64,000 nt of DNA from Corylus avellana (GCF_901000735.1 NC_081549.1:7923410-7987409); one strand, 5' to 3'. Shown: positions 22,001 through 33,230, counted from the first letter of the stretch. The notes: a model not told the origin generated them from the sequence alone. Made by a program: numbers and translations.

Positions 22001-22364
22001 AATTGCCTTCCTTTTCTTTTGGTACTTCAACATAATAAAGCAAGTTTATAGGTTTCTTTATGAGCTTCACACCGTTTTTTGGTGAGAAATGTCTTGCCTG
22101 AGTTTCTTTGCCAAACACAAAGATGAAGCCTTTAATCTTCTGATTGCTTTTTGTAAATTGATCGCCAGTATGTTTTGCACTTGGCTCTTCTCTTATTTTT
22201 GTGCTTATTGCAGGAAAAGTTTCTGCATAGGTTTTGTCCTTGAAAGATCTCAACTGGCATTCTCTCAGCCAACCTCAGCTGGAAAGGTGTTGGCATCTAA
22301 TTACCTAGGCGCTGGTTCTTTCTTGGTGTACAAAAGTAACAATCTGGACCACGTAGAAGGTTAA
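19061..22364 (+). CDS. CTF7: Cohesin acetyltransferase CTF7/ECO1 (ESCO family)
   Basis: Acetylates SMC3 during S phase to establish sister-chromatid cohesion, in the nucleus at replication forks. Exons: 19061-19224, 19605-19860, 20065-20160, 20265-20333, 21431-21783, 22214-22364, giving 362 residues (the Arabidopsis protein is about 345). Residues 2-9, QSKISSFF, form a PCNA-interacting box. A C2H2 finger uses C108, C111, H126 and H130. The acetyltransferase domain is C-terminal (about 280-360), with [15 protein letters not shown] and a [14 protein letters not shown] block near the end. The PIP box directly after this ATG supports the start. Intron 5 starts with GC (AG|GCAAGT). Exons 3 and 4 recur at 20780-20875 and 20981-21049 beyond a 100-N gap. 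Keeping both copies would add 55 residues in frame, so one is probably an assembly artefact. Confidence 0.93.
20000..21314 (+). repeat. Direct duplication of about 600 bp around assembly gap in CTF7
   Basis: Copy one, 20000-20599, and copy two, 20715-21314, each hold an exon of 96 and one of 69 bases with their introns. They are nearly identical. Coding changes include Gly to Arg (GWCNEG/GWCNER), Gln to Arg and His to Leu. The 100-N gap at 20615-20714 sits between them. Confidence 0.9.
20615..20714. other. Assembly gap, 100 N
   Basis: Exactly 100 N, the usual placeholder for a gap of unknown size. It separates two near-identical copies of the same exons. Confidence 0.98.
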
Positions 22365-22662
22365 TAAAAAAAGTTATAGACTTAGATCCATCACTTTGAC
22401 GATTTTGTGAATTGATTTTTTATTTGAATTCTAAGTTGATAGAAACGGTATCTATTTGAAATGAAATTATTCTTTGTATTGTGGAAATCATGGGGACCTA
22501 CAGAAAGTAAACTAATTCTCTATGTTCTAGAAAATCATGCAAGTTTCTTTTGACTTAGTACTTTTGGTCAAGAGTTTCAAATTCATTGGGAGATGCATGA
22601 TTATGGTAGGAGATTAATTTATGCCAATATCTTCTACTAAAGATGCCAACTTTCAATGAAAT

Positions 22663-22998
22663 TGTTATGATCTTAAGTGTTTTATATGACTTGAATATAA
22701 ATATACAATCTTAACCCTGTATATATTTTAAGTCGGTTTTTAAGTGTAAGTTCTACCAAAGGTTTGTATCATTTGGTATTAGAGGTAGGCAACGCGTTAC
22801 AGGTTTGAGTCGTGGAGGGGCGATCTCTGAGGTAGAGCAGGCCGTTGTACACGATGGCTGTAGAACGTGGTGGTATGTTATGATCGTAAGTGTTCAACAT
22901 GACTTAATTACAATCTTAATTATATTTATATAAATTTTTAGACACATTTTCTTTACAAGCCGATTTTCAGGAATGAATTTTACCAAAGGCTTGTATCA
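22663..22998 (+). mobile_element. TRIM (terminal-repeat retrotransposon in miniature)
   Basis: Direct repeats 22663-22771 and 22876-22998 both start TGTTATGATC and end TTGTATCA, so they run TG to CA. Two bases after the first repeat comes TGGTATTAGAGG, a drifted form of the initiator-Met tRNA primer-binding site TGGTATCAGAGC. The internal part is only about 104 bp and codes for nothing. This is the layout of a TRIM. The terminal repeats have diverged and no 5-bp target duplication was seen, so it is an old insertion. Confidence 0.8.
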
Positions 22999-23646
22999 GG
23001 CAGTTTGATATATTTGCTTTTCTAAATAAGCTGATTTAAGTAGCTGGAGTTTTTCCTCATCGATTTTTAGGAAAACTATTCCTAATATTTGGTGGAAGCT
23101 TTTTGTAGTTATTTTCTGCTTGACCATGCGAGGCACATCTGCTTATGTAAATGAGTTATCTTCATCATGAAATTTTAGATAATCAATGGGGCTAATTTAG
23201 TAATTTTGCATTAAGTTCTATGATTTGCCCTAATCTGGCCGAAAAGGGTATGTTCTGTTGTTCGGGGGGCAAGAGGGTTGCATATTGGGTCTCTGAATAT
23301 GCAAAGGTTTAATTCCAATGTGTCAAATTAATTGGGCAACTTAATTTTAAGAAGGCAAATATGACATCCAAAAGAAAAGTTAATATTCATTCATGATAAA
23401 ACGGCCTAGAGACAAGTAGGATAGAGAGAAAATAAAAAAACTACCTGATAAAAAAAATAAAAAAATAAAAAAAATCCATTAAATCAAGTTTTAGGGATTA
23501 GATCATTTAAAAATGTTATGGTATTTTATTTATTTATTTATTTTTTCAAATTTCAATTATTGCTTTTAAGTTTAAGGTGATAATGATTAAATCCATAAAA
23601 GTAATATATAGTAGATTTTCAATCATTTTAATTTGAAAATAATAAA

Positions 23647-24060
23647 TGATAAAAATAAATAAATAAAAATATATGGGATGGCCAACCACCCCATTTGGCA
23701 ATAGGGGGTAGCCGGCCACCCCCTAGGGCCGGTTGGGGGTTCGGCCACCCCCATGCTAGGGGTGGTTCGGCTAGAACCAAACCCAAAAATTTTGACTTTT
23801 GGGTTTGGACCTAACAGGTGGCCGAACCACCGCCTAGGGCTATTAGGGTGGCCGGAAGCCACCCCCAACCCTCAATCGGCCCTTTAGGGTGGATTTCGGC
23901 CACCCTCATGGCCTTAGGGGGTGGCTTCGGCCACCCCCAACCAGCCATTGGAGGTGGTCGAAAGCCACCCCCATGTCTTAGGTGGGGCGGCTGGCCACCC
24001 CCTATGGCCAAAATGGGGTGGTTGGCCATCCCATATATTTTTATTTATTTATTTTTATCA
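23647..24060. mobile_element. GC-rich foldback/MITE with 50-bp inverted repeats
   Basis: The ends, from TGATAAAAATAAATAAATAA through ATATATGGGATGGCCAACCA to CCCCATTT, are perfect inverted repeats of about 50 bp. The interior is strikingly GC-rich and repeats GGTGGC/GGCCACCCCC on both strands, against AT-rich flanks. The Pro/Gly-rich reading frames on both strands follow from this composition. No transposase or clear target duplication was found. Confidence 0.85.
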
Positions 24061-24063
24061 TTT

Positions 24064-27000
24064 TGTTTTATATTTTTTTAAATTAAAATAATAAAATAAT
24101 AATTTAATTAGTAGACACATGGTAAATTCTAAACTATTGGATGAGAATTAATGGTTAAGATTTTTTTAAAAAAATTGAAGGGCAATTCCCTAGCTATTGT
24201 TAGGGATCCCGATCCATCAAGATCTACCCACTTGTAAGGGTAATAGGTGGATTTTTTTTTTTTTTTTTTTAATTTTAATTTTAATTTTTTTTCAGGCTGA
24301 ATCATTTTTTAAAATTTGTCCAAAATGGGCGGATAGCAGTTTTATTGTAAGTGGTTGCGGGTAGTACTTGCATGCCCGTCCACTTGGGGGTGGCTCGGCC
24401 ACTCCCTTTTGGCGGGGTGGCTCAATCACCCCATTTTATTTTGGGCCAATGGGCCAATTTTATAATTTTTTTTTTATTGGGCTGACGTGACGATCCGTTA
24501 GTTTTTTGATGGAATATAGACGGAGGTACTAATTACTCCGTATTTACCCATAAGACAAATATCATCTCTGATACAAATTGAAACTTAAATGAAAAACAAA
24601 AATAAAATCATTAAAACCCAAATACTAAAACGGTGTTTAACGCTAAATTCCATTATAATTTTTATTTTTTGGGAACACCTTAGGCCTTAGGGAGCTAGGG
24701 TCCCCCAAGGGCTACAGTGACTCCGCCCTTGATGGTGGTCGACTGGTCGGTGGATGCACATATGGTCACAAATCGCCTCTCCTGTCCATATTTTCACACA
24801 CACAAACGCGATTTTTCCTTTTCTCTTTTTCTTAGGGTTAAGCTGAGTGAGATTGAAAGAGATTTGAGAGTTATTGTATTGTTGAAAAGAAAATTGTCCC
24901 ATTTTTCCTTGTACAGTGTGCATGTTGTGATTGAGGGTATGTTGCCGTGTTGGAGTAACTAAGCAAGTTTTTTTAATCAGCATTTGATTTTTTGCCTATT
25001 TTCGTGTCTGCAAAGGCAATATTATTTATTATTATTATTATTTTTTTTTAAAAAAGTTAAAAACATGTCTAGTTTAGTAGAGGAGGTTTCTAGGGTTTCA
25101 TTCTTGTAGGGGCTAGCAGGGCTATAATAAAAAACAATTATTTGTAAAGTTTTTTTTTGGAGGGGGTGGGCTAGCCGGCTAGGGACCCCCAAGGTATAAC
25201 CTTAATGTAGTTTAAATAGAAATACAAGCAAGAGAATAACATTTAAACTAGGAAACAAACTCTAATGCTAATAATGACTCCAACACTATCCAATAAGATA
25301 AGTCTAATCTTAAAATACCAATAACAAAGTTAATCTAAATTAATCTTAAACAAAATCCTATGAAATATAAGTGTACCTTAATATAATGTCTACTTTATAC
25401 TTAGGTTACTTCCGTAACATATTGTTCCAATTAAAAGTTCGGAAGCATTGCCAAATGAGTGATGGTTTGAAGGGAATGTAAACCTTTCCCAATATTTTAA
25501 GTGGATATAAATAAAGGGACGAGTTGGTAGCCTAAGAAAACAATATGTTTGTTAGAAATCTTCTAGCCTAATTTTCTGGCTTGCTTAAGTTGTTATGAAA
25601 TTGTAGGACCCCAAGGACATAACCAAAGAATTAAGAGAGTAAGGTAAGTAAGACCATCATTCTTTTTAAATTATTTTATTTGAAAGGGTGATTTTGCAAT
25701 TTCTATGAATTTTTTGAGCTTATTTTGTTCAAGGTCTCAATTTCTTAAATTGTAAGCAAGTGCACCATTTTTCAAAGGGTGATCTTGTAATTGTGTTATG
25801 TGTATGATTATATAAAGGATTTCTTCAAAAGATAAAGTACAAAATCTTCATAATTAAGTACGTTTACAACTGGAACCTAAGGCATAGAGTTTAAGGTTAT
25901 CATTGGTATACCGTGTAGAGTTAGAGCTAATCAATGTTACGTGAATACGTAATAATGATAGATTTTAAGTTCTGAGAAAATTTAAATATTTTAGATTTTA
26001 AAAAAAATTTAAAACCCTTTTCAAACATAAGGTTTGTGATTAATTTTCTGATTACTCTTTATTAAATATCATCATGTAAGTAGGAACAATACAATGACTT
26101 AGACTTGGAGCAGAACTCTTACACTCACTTAGAAATAAACCCATACAAAGATAACAAATGCAATATTAACTCTAAAATAAATAATTAATAGACATATGTT
26201 TATCTCTAATATTAAAATACTAATAACAAAACTAATAAGCTAAGCTTAAATAAAATCTAATCCCTAACTTTACTTCCGTAAGAGCCAAGCACAACCACAT
26301 TAGCATTGCGGTGGTTATAATCACCGGGAACTCCTTTCTGAGTGTGCCACTCATGGGTTGGTCTAAGGTTAGCCACCCATGGTCAATTGGGAGTGTGTTC
26401 TGCTATATAGTTCAACTCATTCTGTGACCACATGTGGATTATAGATGTCATTCGGGATGCGACAACCCTAAAGATTAATATTGATATTCTTATTCAAGTT
26501 AAGATTAATTTTTATAGTTATTCCCTTAAATATTGTTCCTCGTAAAGAAGAAGATAATTCTTGTATAATGAGTGCTTCCATTACAAAATTAGTATTTTTG
26601 ATTATAGAAGGTGATGTTTCTGTTTTTAAGGCATATTTTAAGGATTATATGTTTCTCAGATTTACTTATTAAGTCGTGGAGTTACTCAGACTACTTAGAA
26701 TAAGAGATAGCTGCAAAGTGAGTGATTGCCTTATCACCCTAGATGGAGTCGTCACATAAATATCCTTAATGTGAATGTGACACACAAAAAAAAAAAAAAA
26801 AAAAACCCTCTATTTAAACAATGACATGCCTCAAATATCTTAACTCTTAAGGCCCATTATAATATAATTGGATAAGGTGTTACACTTCTGATTCCTTTAG
26901 GCTGAGTTGTGGGATAAGGATTCATGGTAGTTAAGGGTTCAAATTGCTAATAATTTATACAGCTAATATGAGAGAGGTAACCAAACAACTCAAAATTTAT

Positions 27001-27438
27001 TTGAACAAATATGTGTCACATGGACTTTTTGTAAATTACTGACAATTGAAACAACTGATTATAATAGATCTCAATCTCTTTTATCACTCACTCCCAATTT
27101 AGGGGTGAATACAGGAGCATGATAGGACTAAAATCTATGGGTAGGACCAATGCTCAACCCTAAATTTCTTTGTCTCGACTTAAAATTGTCTTGTTTAAGC
27201 ATCCGCTAGTTCACCAAGCCCCCATGTTTTTACAAATTTTTTTTAAAAATGTCCTTATATAGATTTTTTTAAATTAGAATTTTACCCTCTCAATGTGTTT
27301 TTTTTTTTTAAGTTTTACCCTCTCTAAACTCTAAATGCTAGTTTCGCATGCCATTACCGTTTTAATTAAATTATTGCCATATTGATGCTAACTAAAGAGG
27401 CGAAGACGAAGATTACTTTTTTTTTTTTTTTTTTGAAA
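24064..27438. other. Intergenic AT-rich DNA with decayed repeats
   Basis: No gene recognised. Short GC-rich pieces resembling the foldback interior lie at about 24380-24450, 24680-24730 and 25160-25195 (GCTAGCCGGCTAGGGACCCC). Homopolymer runs lie at 24253, 25040 and 26788. The remainder is AT-rich, without motifs I can name. Confidence 0.5.
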
Positions 27439-27552
27439 NNNNNNNNNNNNNNNNNNNNNNNNNNNNNNNNNNNNNNNNNNNNNNNNNNNNNNNNNNNNNN
27501 NNNNNNNNNNNNNNNNNNNNNNNNNNNNNNNNNNNNNNNNNNNNNNNNNNNN
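27439..27552. other. Assembly gap, 114 N, between T-run and A-run
   Basis: A sized gap bounded by a T-run (27417-27434) and a long A-run (27553-27585). This suggests failure to sequence through a homopolymer pair, possibly a hairpin. Confidence 0.95.
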
Positions 27553-27586
<34 letters not shown>

Positions 27587-27962
27587 GAAGATTACTAATA
27601 TTCCGCCAAGAGAAATTACTAATATTAATAATAGAAAATCCAAAGGCCTTCTCGATCTTCTGGCTTCTGCAGCAAGACTGGCAAAGCGCGCAAATCTAAC
27701 CGATTAGAAGGGCAATGTCGACCATATCTGCGATGAAAGAGGGTATTTAGTTCCTAACCGAACCCGCCTATACGAGTCGTTTTACTTTGCTTGATCCCCA
27801 AGTCGTCGCTTTCACGCCAATTTCAGCGTCGGGAAGCTACCACTGCACTTCCCTACAACTATCCTCTCCGTAAATGAATTAATATTTATTCCATAAATAG
27901 CCTCACCACCTTAATATATTCACCGTTCTGTACCTAAAAACCCCACCCCGCACCACCTTTTG

Positions 27963-27972
27963 TATATATAAA
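27963..27972 (+). promoter_or_regulatory. TATA box of the 28-kb gene
   Basis: TATATATAAA lies 98 bases before the ATG at 28061, a normal spacing for a plant core promoter with a short 5' leader. Confidence 0.7.
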
Positions 27973-28060
27973 CCCTTCTCTGATCCTTCTTCCCTGTTCA
28001 CTCTCCCACAAGCCGCTACCTATACACGTCGTTTCAATCTCACCGGATATAGTATCGACC

Positions 28061-28789
28061 ATGATGGATATCGCCGGCGGCTTCTCCGTCCCGGTGGTCT
28101 TCTCCGACGGGGAGCGCGAGACCGACATCGGGAACGTCGTCGTCCACCCGTCGCTGGAATTCAAGACCTTCCAATCGATCATGAGCCGCAAGATCGGAAT
28201 CTCTCCGCAGCAGTTCTCGGCCTTCCTGGCCGGGCCGGAGACTCGAAGGAAGATCCCAATCACGGCAAAGTTCAACTTCGCGGCGGTTTCCCCAGAGGAG
28301 GACTGCTTCTTCCTCGTGGTTCTGAAGCGATCGAAACGCGAGAGGAGGCAGAGGACCCGCAGGGAGGCTCGAGAGGACGAGTACTACGGTTCTCGGATGA
28401 GCGTCGTGCAGCGAACGATCAAGAAGGTTCCGGAGAACGTGATGCTCCTGAGACGAAACGCCGGGATCGAGAGCGGCCAGGCCATCTCGGGTTTCGTATC
28501 GGTTATGGATCGGGTCGGGTACGAGAATCGGGTACAAGAGTTGCGGGCGGAGAGAGACAGATACATGATGAATATGGGCCTGAGCGGGTTGTATTTGGGG
28601 AGGGGAGGGAATGGTGACGTGGCGGAGAGAGGAGTTACTCAAAACGTTGTCGTCGAGTGCGAGGAGTGTCTGAGAGCTAAGGATAGCGGGAGAGAGGTTG
28701 GGTTTCATCGGTGCGTGTACGACGCTGTGACTTTCGGGTTCAGGTCCCCGGCGGGTCCGATTGCGCGGCCCGTTAAAGGATCCGAATAA
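28061..28789 (+). CDS. Uncharacterised plant protein, DUF7138-like, single exon
   Basis: An intact 242-residue frame, GC-rich against AT-rich surroundings, with a TATA box upstream. The N-terminal 90 residues hold SVPVVFSDGERETDIGNVVV, FQSIMSRKIGISPQQFSAFL and EDCFFLVVLKRSKRERR. I associate this arrangement with plant proteins carrying DUF7138, some of which look PB1/ubiquitin-like. A strongly basic Arg-rich stretch (about 88-108) follows. The C-terminal part has CEECLRAK, then FHRCVYDAVTFGFRSPAGPI, a Cys/His-containing block conserved in such proteins as I recall them. Function is unknown. The long opposite-strand frame (28040-28867) is a by-product of high GC. A second in-frame ATG follows directly, so the start could be one codon later. 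Confidence 0.8.
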   Translation: MMDIAGGFSVPVVFSDGERETDIGNVVVHPSLEFKTFQSIMSRKIGISPQQFSAFLAGPETRRKIPITAKFNFAAVSPEEDCFFLVVLKRSKRERRQRTRREAREDEYYGSRMSVVQRTIKKVPENVMLLRRNAGIESGQAISGFVSVMDRVGYENRVQELRAERDRYMMNMGLSGLYLGRGGNGDVAERGVTQNVVVECEECLRAKDSGREVGFHRCVYDAVTFGFRSPAGPIARPVKGSE

Positions 28790-31390
28790 ACCCTTGGGAA
28801 AAGGTTTTGTGTACAAAAGCGGAAAGGTGGAGGCTTTGATTTGCTGTGGGTTGGTGCAGTATAACAAGGATGGAGGTGTTTATAGAATGGTAGATAATTT
28901 ATGGTGCTCTGAAGAGAGGGGTTTGGCCAATAGAGGAAAGAAAACGTTGCCGTCTAGCAATTGTGGCAGTGTTTGTAATTCTGACATTTTCTGTTGAGGA
29001 AAAAAGGTAGTTTTCTTTCTTTCTTTCTTTTTATTTTTTGGCATGGGAGGGTGGGGCAAGACAGAAGAATAGGGCTGTTTCCCACGACATCCCATTTTGT
29101 GGCTTCAAATTGAAGACAAAAGAGTGGGAATTGGAGAATTGGTAGAAGTGAGAAAGGAAATATTATAGGCCCTTGGATTAGCCTTTGGGGGGTATATTTG
29201 GCATCAAATTTTGTGGGCGCTTCCAGGCTGTCATTGAACCCATTGCCGCTTGGTCGTGGCTACAACTTTTATTATTATTATTATTTTTGTGTGTTTTTGG
29301 TCGTGGCTTGTATAATCATATGGACAAGTTCAATCTATTCAAAACATGCTTTGGAGTTTTTTGAATTTTTTGCGGTAGGGCTGCTGCCTTTATGGTATAT
29401 AAGATTAATAAACAACATGTGGCAAAAGTTCAAAACCACATGTTTTAGTCTAAAAAAAAAAAATGGAGAAGCTTTACTTTTAGAAGCAAATCAAAGAGGC
29501 TGAAGAAGTCCCACGTATGATCTATTCTTTTCGTAATCTAACGCCAAAATCAAATTTTGACTCGGATATGCCCTTTATGAGATAATTAAAATATAGGAAT
29601 AAATGAAAAATTAGTTTATAAATTTCGTTAAAAGGCTTGACGTCTTTTGACGGACTCTGTTAATGTATCAAGTCAGTCAGGGGTGAAACTAGAACTTTTA
29701 GTTTGTAAGGAGAAAAATTTTAAAAAAATTATTTGAAGGGCAAAATTTAATTTTTAAAGGTCTATTTCTTAGAATTTTTTTTTTTTTTTTTTTGGGGACT
29801 ATCTTACCCTAAGCCCAAGCCCCCCAAGCCATAGGGTTATTCCGCCCTTGAAGTCAGTCAATTCAACTACCCTAAGCCCAATATCTGTCGGGAACTTGAG
29901 GTTATCCTCACTTCCTATTTTCTTTCTATTTTTCTTAGTGAACCAACGGGAATTGAAACTACCTAAAATTAATTTGAGATTCTCAAATTCATAAATCTCA
30001 ACTTTTAAAATAAGTCATGTTTCAGAATTTAATGAGGAAGCTACCTTATTAAATTTTTGTTACTTAATAGCTTCCTCATTAAATTTTGACTTATTTGAGA
30101 CACTTAGATGAGATGGACGATTGATATTTTTGAATTTAAAAATCTCAAATTTAAAAAGAATTCTAGACAATCCAACCAGGTTATGCCTTCAAGTGGCTGG
30201 TTCAAATTCAGCAGGTCGGATTTTGTTTTGTTTTTTTCACTTCATGTTCCTTCATTTTGGTAGAATGGTAGGCCTCGAAGGCAAAGTTCAACCAACTTCC
30301 TTCCAGTTAGCCTAACCCAATTCATTTTATTTGGCATAAGAGTAATTCATTAGATCAAGTCTTGGACACGTGTCTTACATCTACGTTATAATGAAAGGGT
30401 ATAGGAGAGTTTTTAACTTTATTTAAAAAAAATTATTATTCAAGTCTAAATGAATAATTCAGTAAATTTTTAGAATATAGTTTTCTGACTATACATTACG
30501 AAGACTTAAAAAACAAAAGGAAAACCGTATCGATCTTTCAATTTTTTTTAATTTCATCCATATGTATTTTCAGTTAAATTCTATCAAAATTTTTAAAATA
30601 TCTCTAATCTTTTTTTTTTTTTTTTTTCAAAGATTCAAGTGTTGATATTTCTGCAAATTTCATTAAATCCTGACCAACACCTAAATTGTTGCAATTTATT
30701 TTTTCTTTTTTGTTCTAAAAAATAGAGGAGTATTTTGGGAATTTAGATACTCTTCCATTAAGATTTAACGAAAAATATTAACCGAAGTGAAGGGTAAAAT
30801 TGAAAAAAATTGAAAGATAAATCAAAAAAATTGCAAGTTTTTGAGGTTTAGGGTATAGTTGCAAATATGATGAAAGTTTAGGGAGATTAAGTGAAGTTTT
30901 TCCAAAAAATAACATTAAGAGGATATAAATATAGGTTTCTTAAATGGATATTGTATTATGCTATATTACTCAACCACTCAACAACATTGGTAAACAAACT
31001 CAAAACTCTTATGAGAAATTTATGAACCAATTAAGCTTGAATATGCTATCTTGCTCTAAGTTACAAATGTAAAGTTGTGTTTGGTAGTTAGATCGCTTAT
31101 TTACTTTGTGAATGAGTCTTGGGAGAAGCGCTGAGTCAACTATAGTATAGTTAATTCCAGAGTTGTTACACTAAAGGCCTTAAAAGAAATTTAATTTATA
31201 ACATTTTATTAGAAATTTTTATATGTGAGTTAAAATAAGGGTTTTTGATTTATAGATCGCGATGGTCGTTTAAATTAAATATATTTATTTTTGAGGTATT
31301 ACATTATCAGAAGGGCATCCAAGAGTGGCGTGACCACCGTTGTGTTTTGCTAGGGTGGTTGGTGGTCGAACGCTTCATGAATATCTTGTA
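28790..31390. other. 3' flank of the 28-kb gene and intergenic DNA
   Basis: The first few hundred bases are probably 3' UTR, with a CTTT run at 29012-29030. Beyond that the DNA is AT-rich with T-runs (29778, 30609) and a hairpin at 30033-30092. No gene seen. Confidence 0.5.
30033..30092. repeat. Short hairpin with 18-bp perfect arms
   Basis: AATTTAATGAGGAAGCTA and its exact reverse complement TAGCTTCCTCATTAAATT are separated by about 24 bases. Weaker complementarity extends outward on both sides, so this may be the centre of a small foldback MITE. Confidence 0.75.
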
Positions 31391-31391
31391 G

Positions 31392-31769
31392 AGAAATGTT
31401 AGAGGTCAACATTTTTCTCATATTTGACCCATATTCTCTTACAATCAATCATTAGATTTGTGGACGAGAAATGCTAGGGGTCAATAAGTTCCCCATATTT
31501 GGCCTATATTCCCTTATAATCAACCATTGGTTTTGTAGAATTATGTAGATCTCACATAAGTCAATAGTAGAACCCACAAATCCAATAGTTGATTGTAAGG
31601 GAATATTGGCCAAATACGAAAAAACAATTGACCTTTAGCATTTCTCTTTGTGGACTTATGTGGATCTCACATAAGTTAATGGTAGACCTCACAAATCTAA
31701 TGGTTGATCTATTAAATCTATAAAAAAATATAAACCAAATATAAAAACTATTGACGGATAGCATTTTTC
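31392..31769. mobile_element. MITE interrupted by a related MITE
   Basis: The left arm begins GAGAAATGTTAGAGGTCAAC (31392-31465) and the right arm (31656-31769) ends with the drifted complement ATAGCATTTTTCG. Between the arms sits the 181-bp element at 31466-31646 with its duplicated target. With that removed, the two halves form one foldback of about 190 bp of the same family. No reliable target duplication was found for the outer copy. Confidence 0.65.
31466..31646. mobile_element. Mutator-like MITE with 9-bp target duplication
   Basis: 181 bp, bounded by GAGAAATGCTAGGGGTCAAT and its near-complement ending AGCATTTCTC. The whole element is close to one long palindrome centred near 31555. 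It is flanked on both sides by a perfect 9-bp direct repeat, TTTGTGGAC, at 31457-31465 and 31647-31655. Long inverted repeats with a 9-bp target duplication are the signature of Mutator-type elements. It lies inside an older member of the same family. Confidence 0.9.
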
Positions 31770-32383
31770 GTTTGTACAAAATTTATCCTTCAAATCTACC
31801 CGAGTAGTTGGAGCAAGACAACGGTAAGTTCCCCACACATTCAACGTGAGGGTAGATTTTTGTTAGATATCAAGAAACTGTAGAAGTATTCCCACACGAA
31901 AGGAAAGAGATCCATAACTTTTTCTCCGGTTATTCATTTAAAATGTTTTTTTATTTTTATTTTTTATTTTTATTAATACAACTTTTTGAAACCAATAAGT
32001 GTTAAAAAAGATCATAAGGATATGACATAAATGAGATAAAGAAAAAAAGAAAAAGAAAAGAGAATGCATTAAAACTTTCAATAGCATGAGTTATACTCAA
32101 TTTGTTCCTTTGAAATATATTTTTGTGGGTTAAGTGTTTCTCTATATTGAGTTTTTTTTTTTTTTAATTAATCTATTAAACTGACATTTGCTTTGAGTTT
32201 TTATATACATTTTAAAATACATGTACAACAATATAATGGAGAATTTCTTCCGAGGACATAGATTTCCTACAAATTTGTTTGTAAAAAACTTTTATAAACT
32301 AATTTTTAAAAATGACACGTGTCTTTTAAGTAGGTGAAAAACACATACTTTCTTATTAATGCTATTAATTTTTTAAAAAAAAT

Positions 32384-32553
32384 GAGTAATGCTAAAAATC
32401 CTCATTATGTCCCTCTTATGTTATTCAAAATTGACGTATCTTCTAAAAATATTATTAAATTTGTGATAAATCACTATTGAATTTTGATCCAATAATAATT
32501 TTAAAGGCCACATCATTTTTGAAAAGACACAAAGAGAACTTGTAGCATTACTC
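32384..32553. mobile_element. Mutator-like MITE in the loop of the foldback
   Basis: 170 bp with ends GAGTAATGCTA and TAGCATTACTC, an 11-bp perfect inverted repeat that continues imperfectly inward. The ends match the GAGNAATGCTA pattern of the 31.4-kb element. The flanks are A-runs, so a target duplication cannot be judged. Confidence 0.75.
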
Positions 32554-32623
32554 TAAAAAAACATGTGTTTTTCACATACTAAAAAAACCTGTCATTTTTA
32601 GAGACCGATTCGTAAACTTTATC

Positions 32624-33230
32624 TAGGGTTGTAATCGAGTCGAGCTTTAAGATTTCAAGACTGACTCATTTACAAAGATGCTTATTCGAGCCGAGCTATG
32701 AAATGTGTGTTCAAGCTCGGCTCGTTTAAAGTTTGGGCGAACTTGAGCTCAAGGTCGAGTTTGTTGAGAATGATATTCGAGCCGAGCCGAGCTCAACTCA
32801 AGCTCAAGCTAAGTTATGAAATTCTTTAATGTATGATCTGAGTATAATTCAAGCCTGAATTTTAAAACAATCTCTAGACATTTATCTATAGTATAAATAT
32901 AAATATTAAGTAATTTATATTACATATATTATTTAATTACTAATATAGATATTTAAATTTATATAACTAATTTTTAGTAATAAATTAATATATATATATA
33001 TATGAACGAGCTAATGAGTCAGGCAAACGAACCGGTCTAGCTTTAAACGAGCTGAGCTCGCAAGCCCTTATCGAGTTTTCTCAAGCGAGTCGGGTATGTA
33101 TCATTTACTAATCGAGCGGGTTTCTACAGTAACGAGCGGGTTTCTACAGTATCGAGATCGAGTTCAAATCAAGTTAAACCGAGCAGGTATTGAGTGGGTT
33201 ATCGAACGGACTGGTTTATTTACGGCCCTA
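32624..33230. mobile_element. hAT-like MITE with 8-bp target duplication
   Basis: 607 bp. The ends TAGGGTTGTAA and TTTACGGCCCTA are inverted repeats. It is flanked by a perfect 8-bp direct repeat, ACTTTATC, at 32616-32623 and 33231-33238, as for hAT elements. The interior is rich in GAGCTCGAGC/GAGCCGAGC words on both strands, a feature of a common plant non-autonomous family, and holds an AT microsatellite. Its right end is 340 bases upstream of the EXO70A1 start codon. Confidence 0.9.

Noticed and set aside
23623..24081. Pro/Gly-rich open frames on both strands
   Set aside because: They are translations of the repetitive GGTGGC centre of a foldback element.
24687..24983. 98-residue minus-strand frame and its plus-strand partner
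   Set aside because: No recognisable motif, no promoter or splice context, located in decayed repeat DNA.
26280..26680. Possible viral or pararetroviral insertion
   Set aside because: No reverse transcriptase, coat or movement motifs are visible in any frame. Only short anonymous frames.
28040..28867. 275-residue open frame on the minus strand opposite the 28-kb gene
   Set aside because: It is in a GC-rich region and antisense to a frame with a TATA box and conserved motifs. The peptide looks like low-complexity Leu/Pro/Arg translation of the opposite strand.
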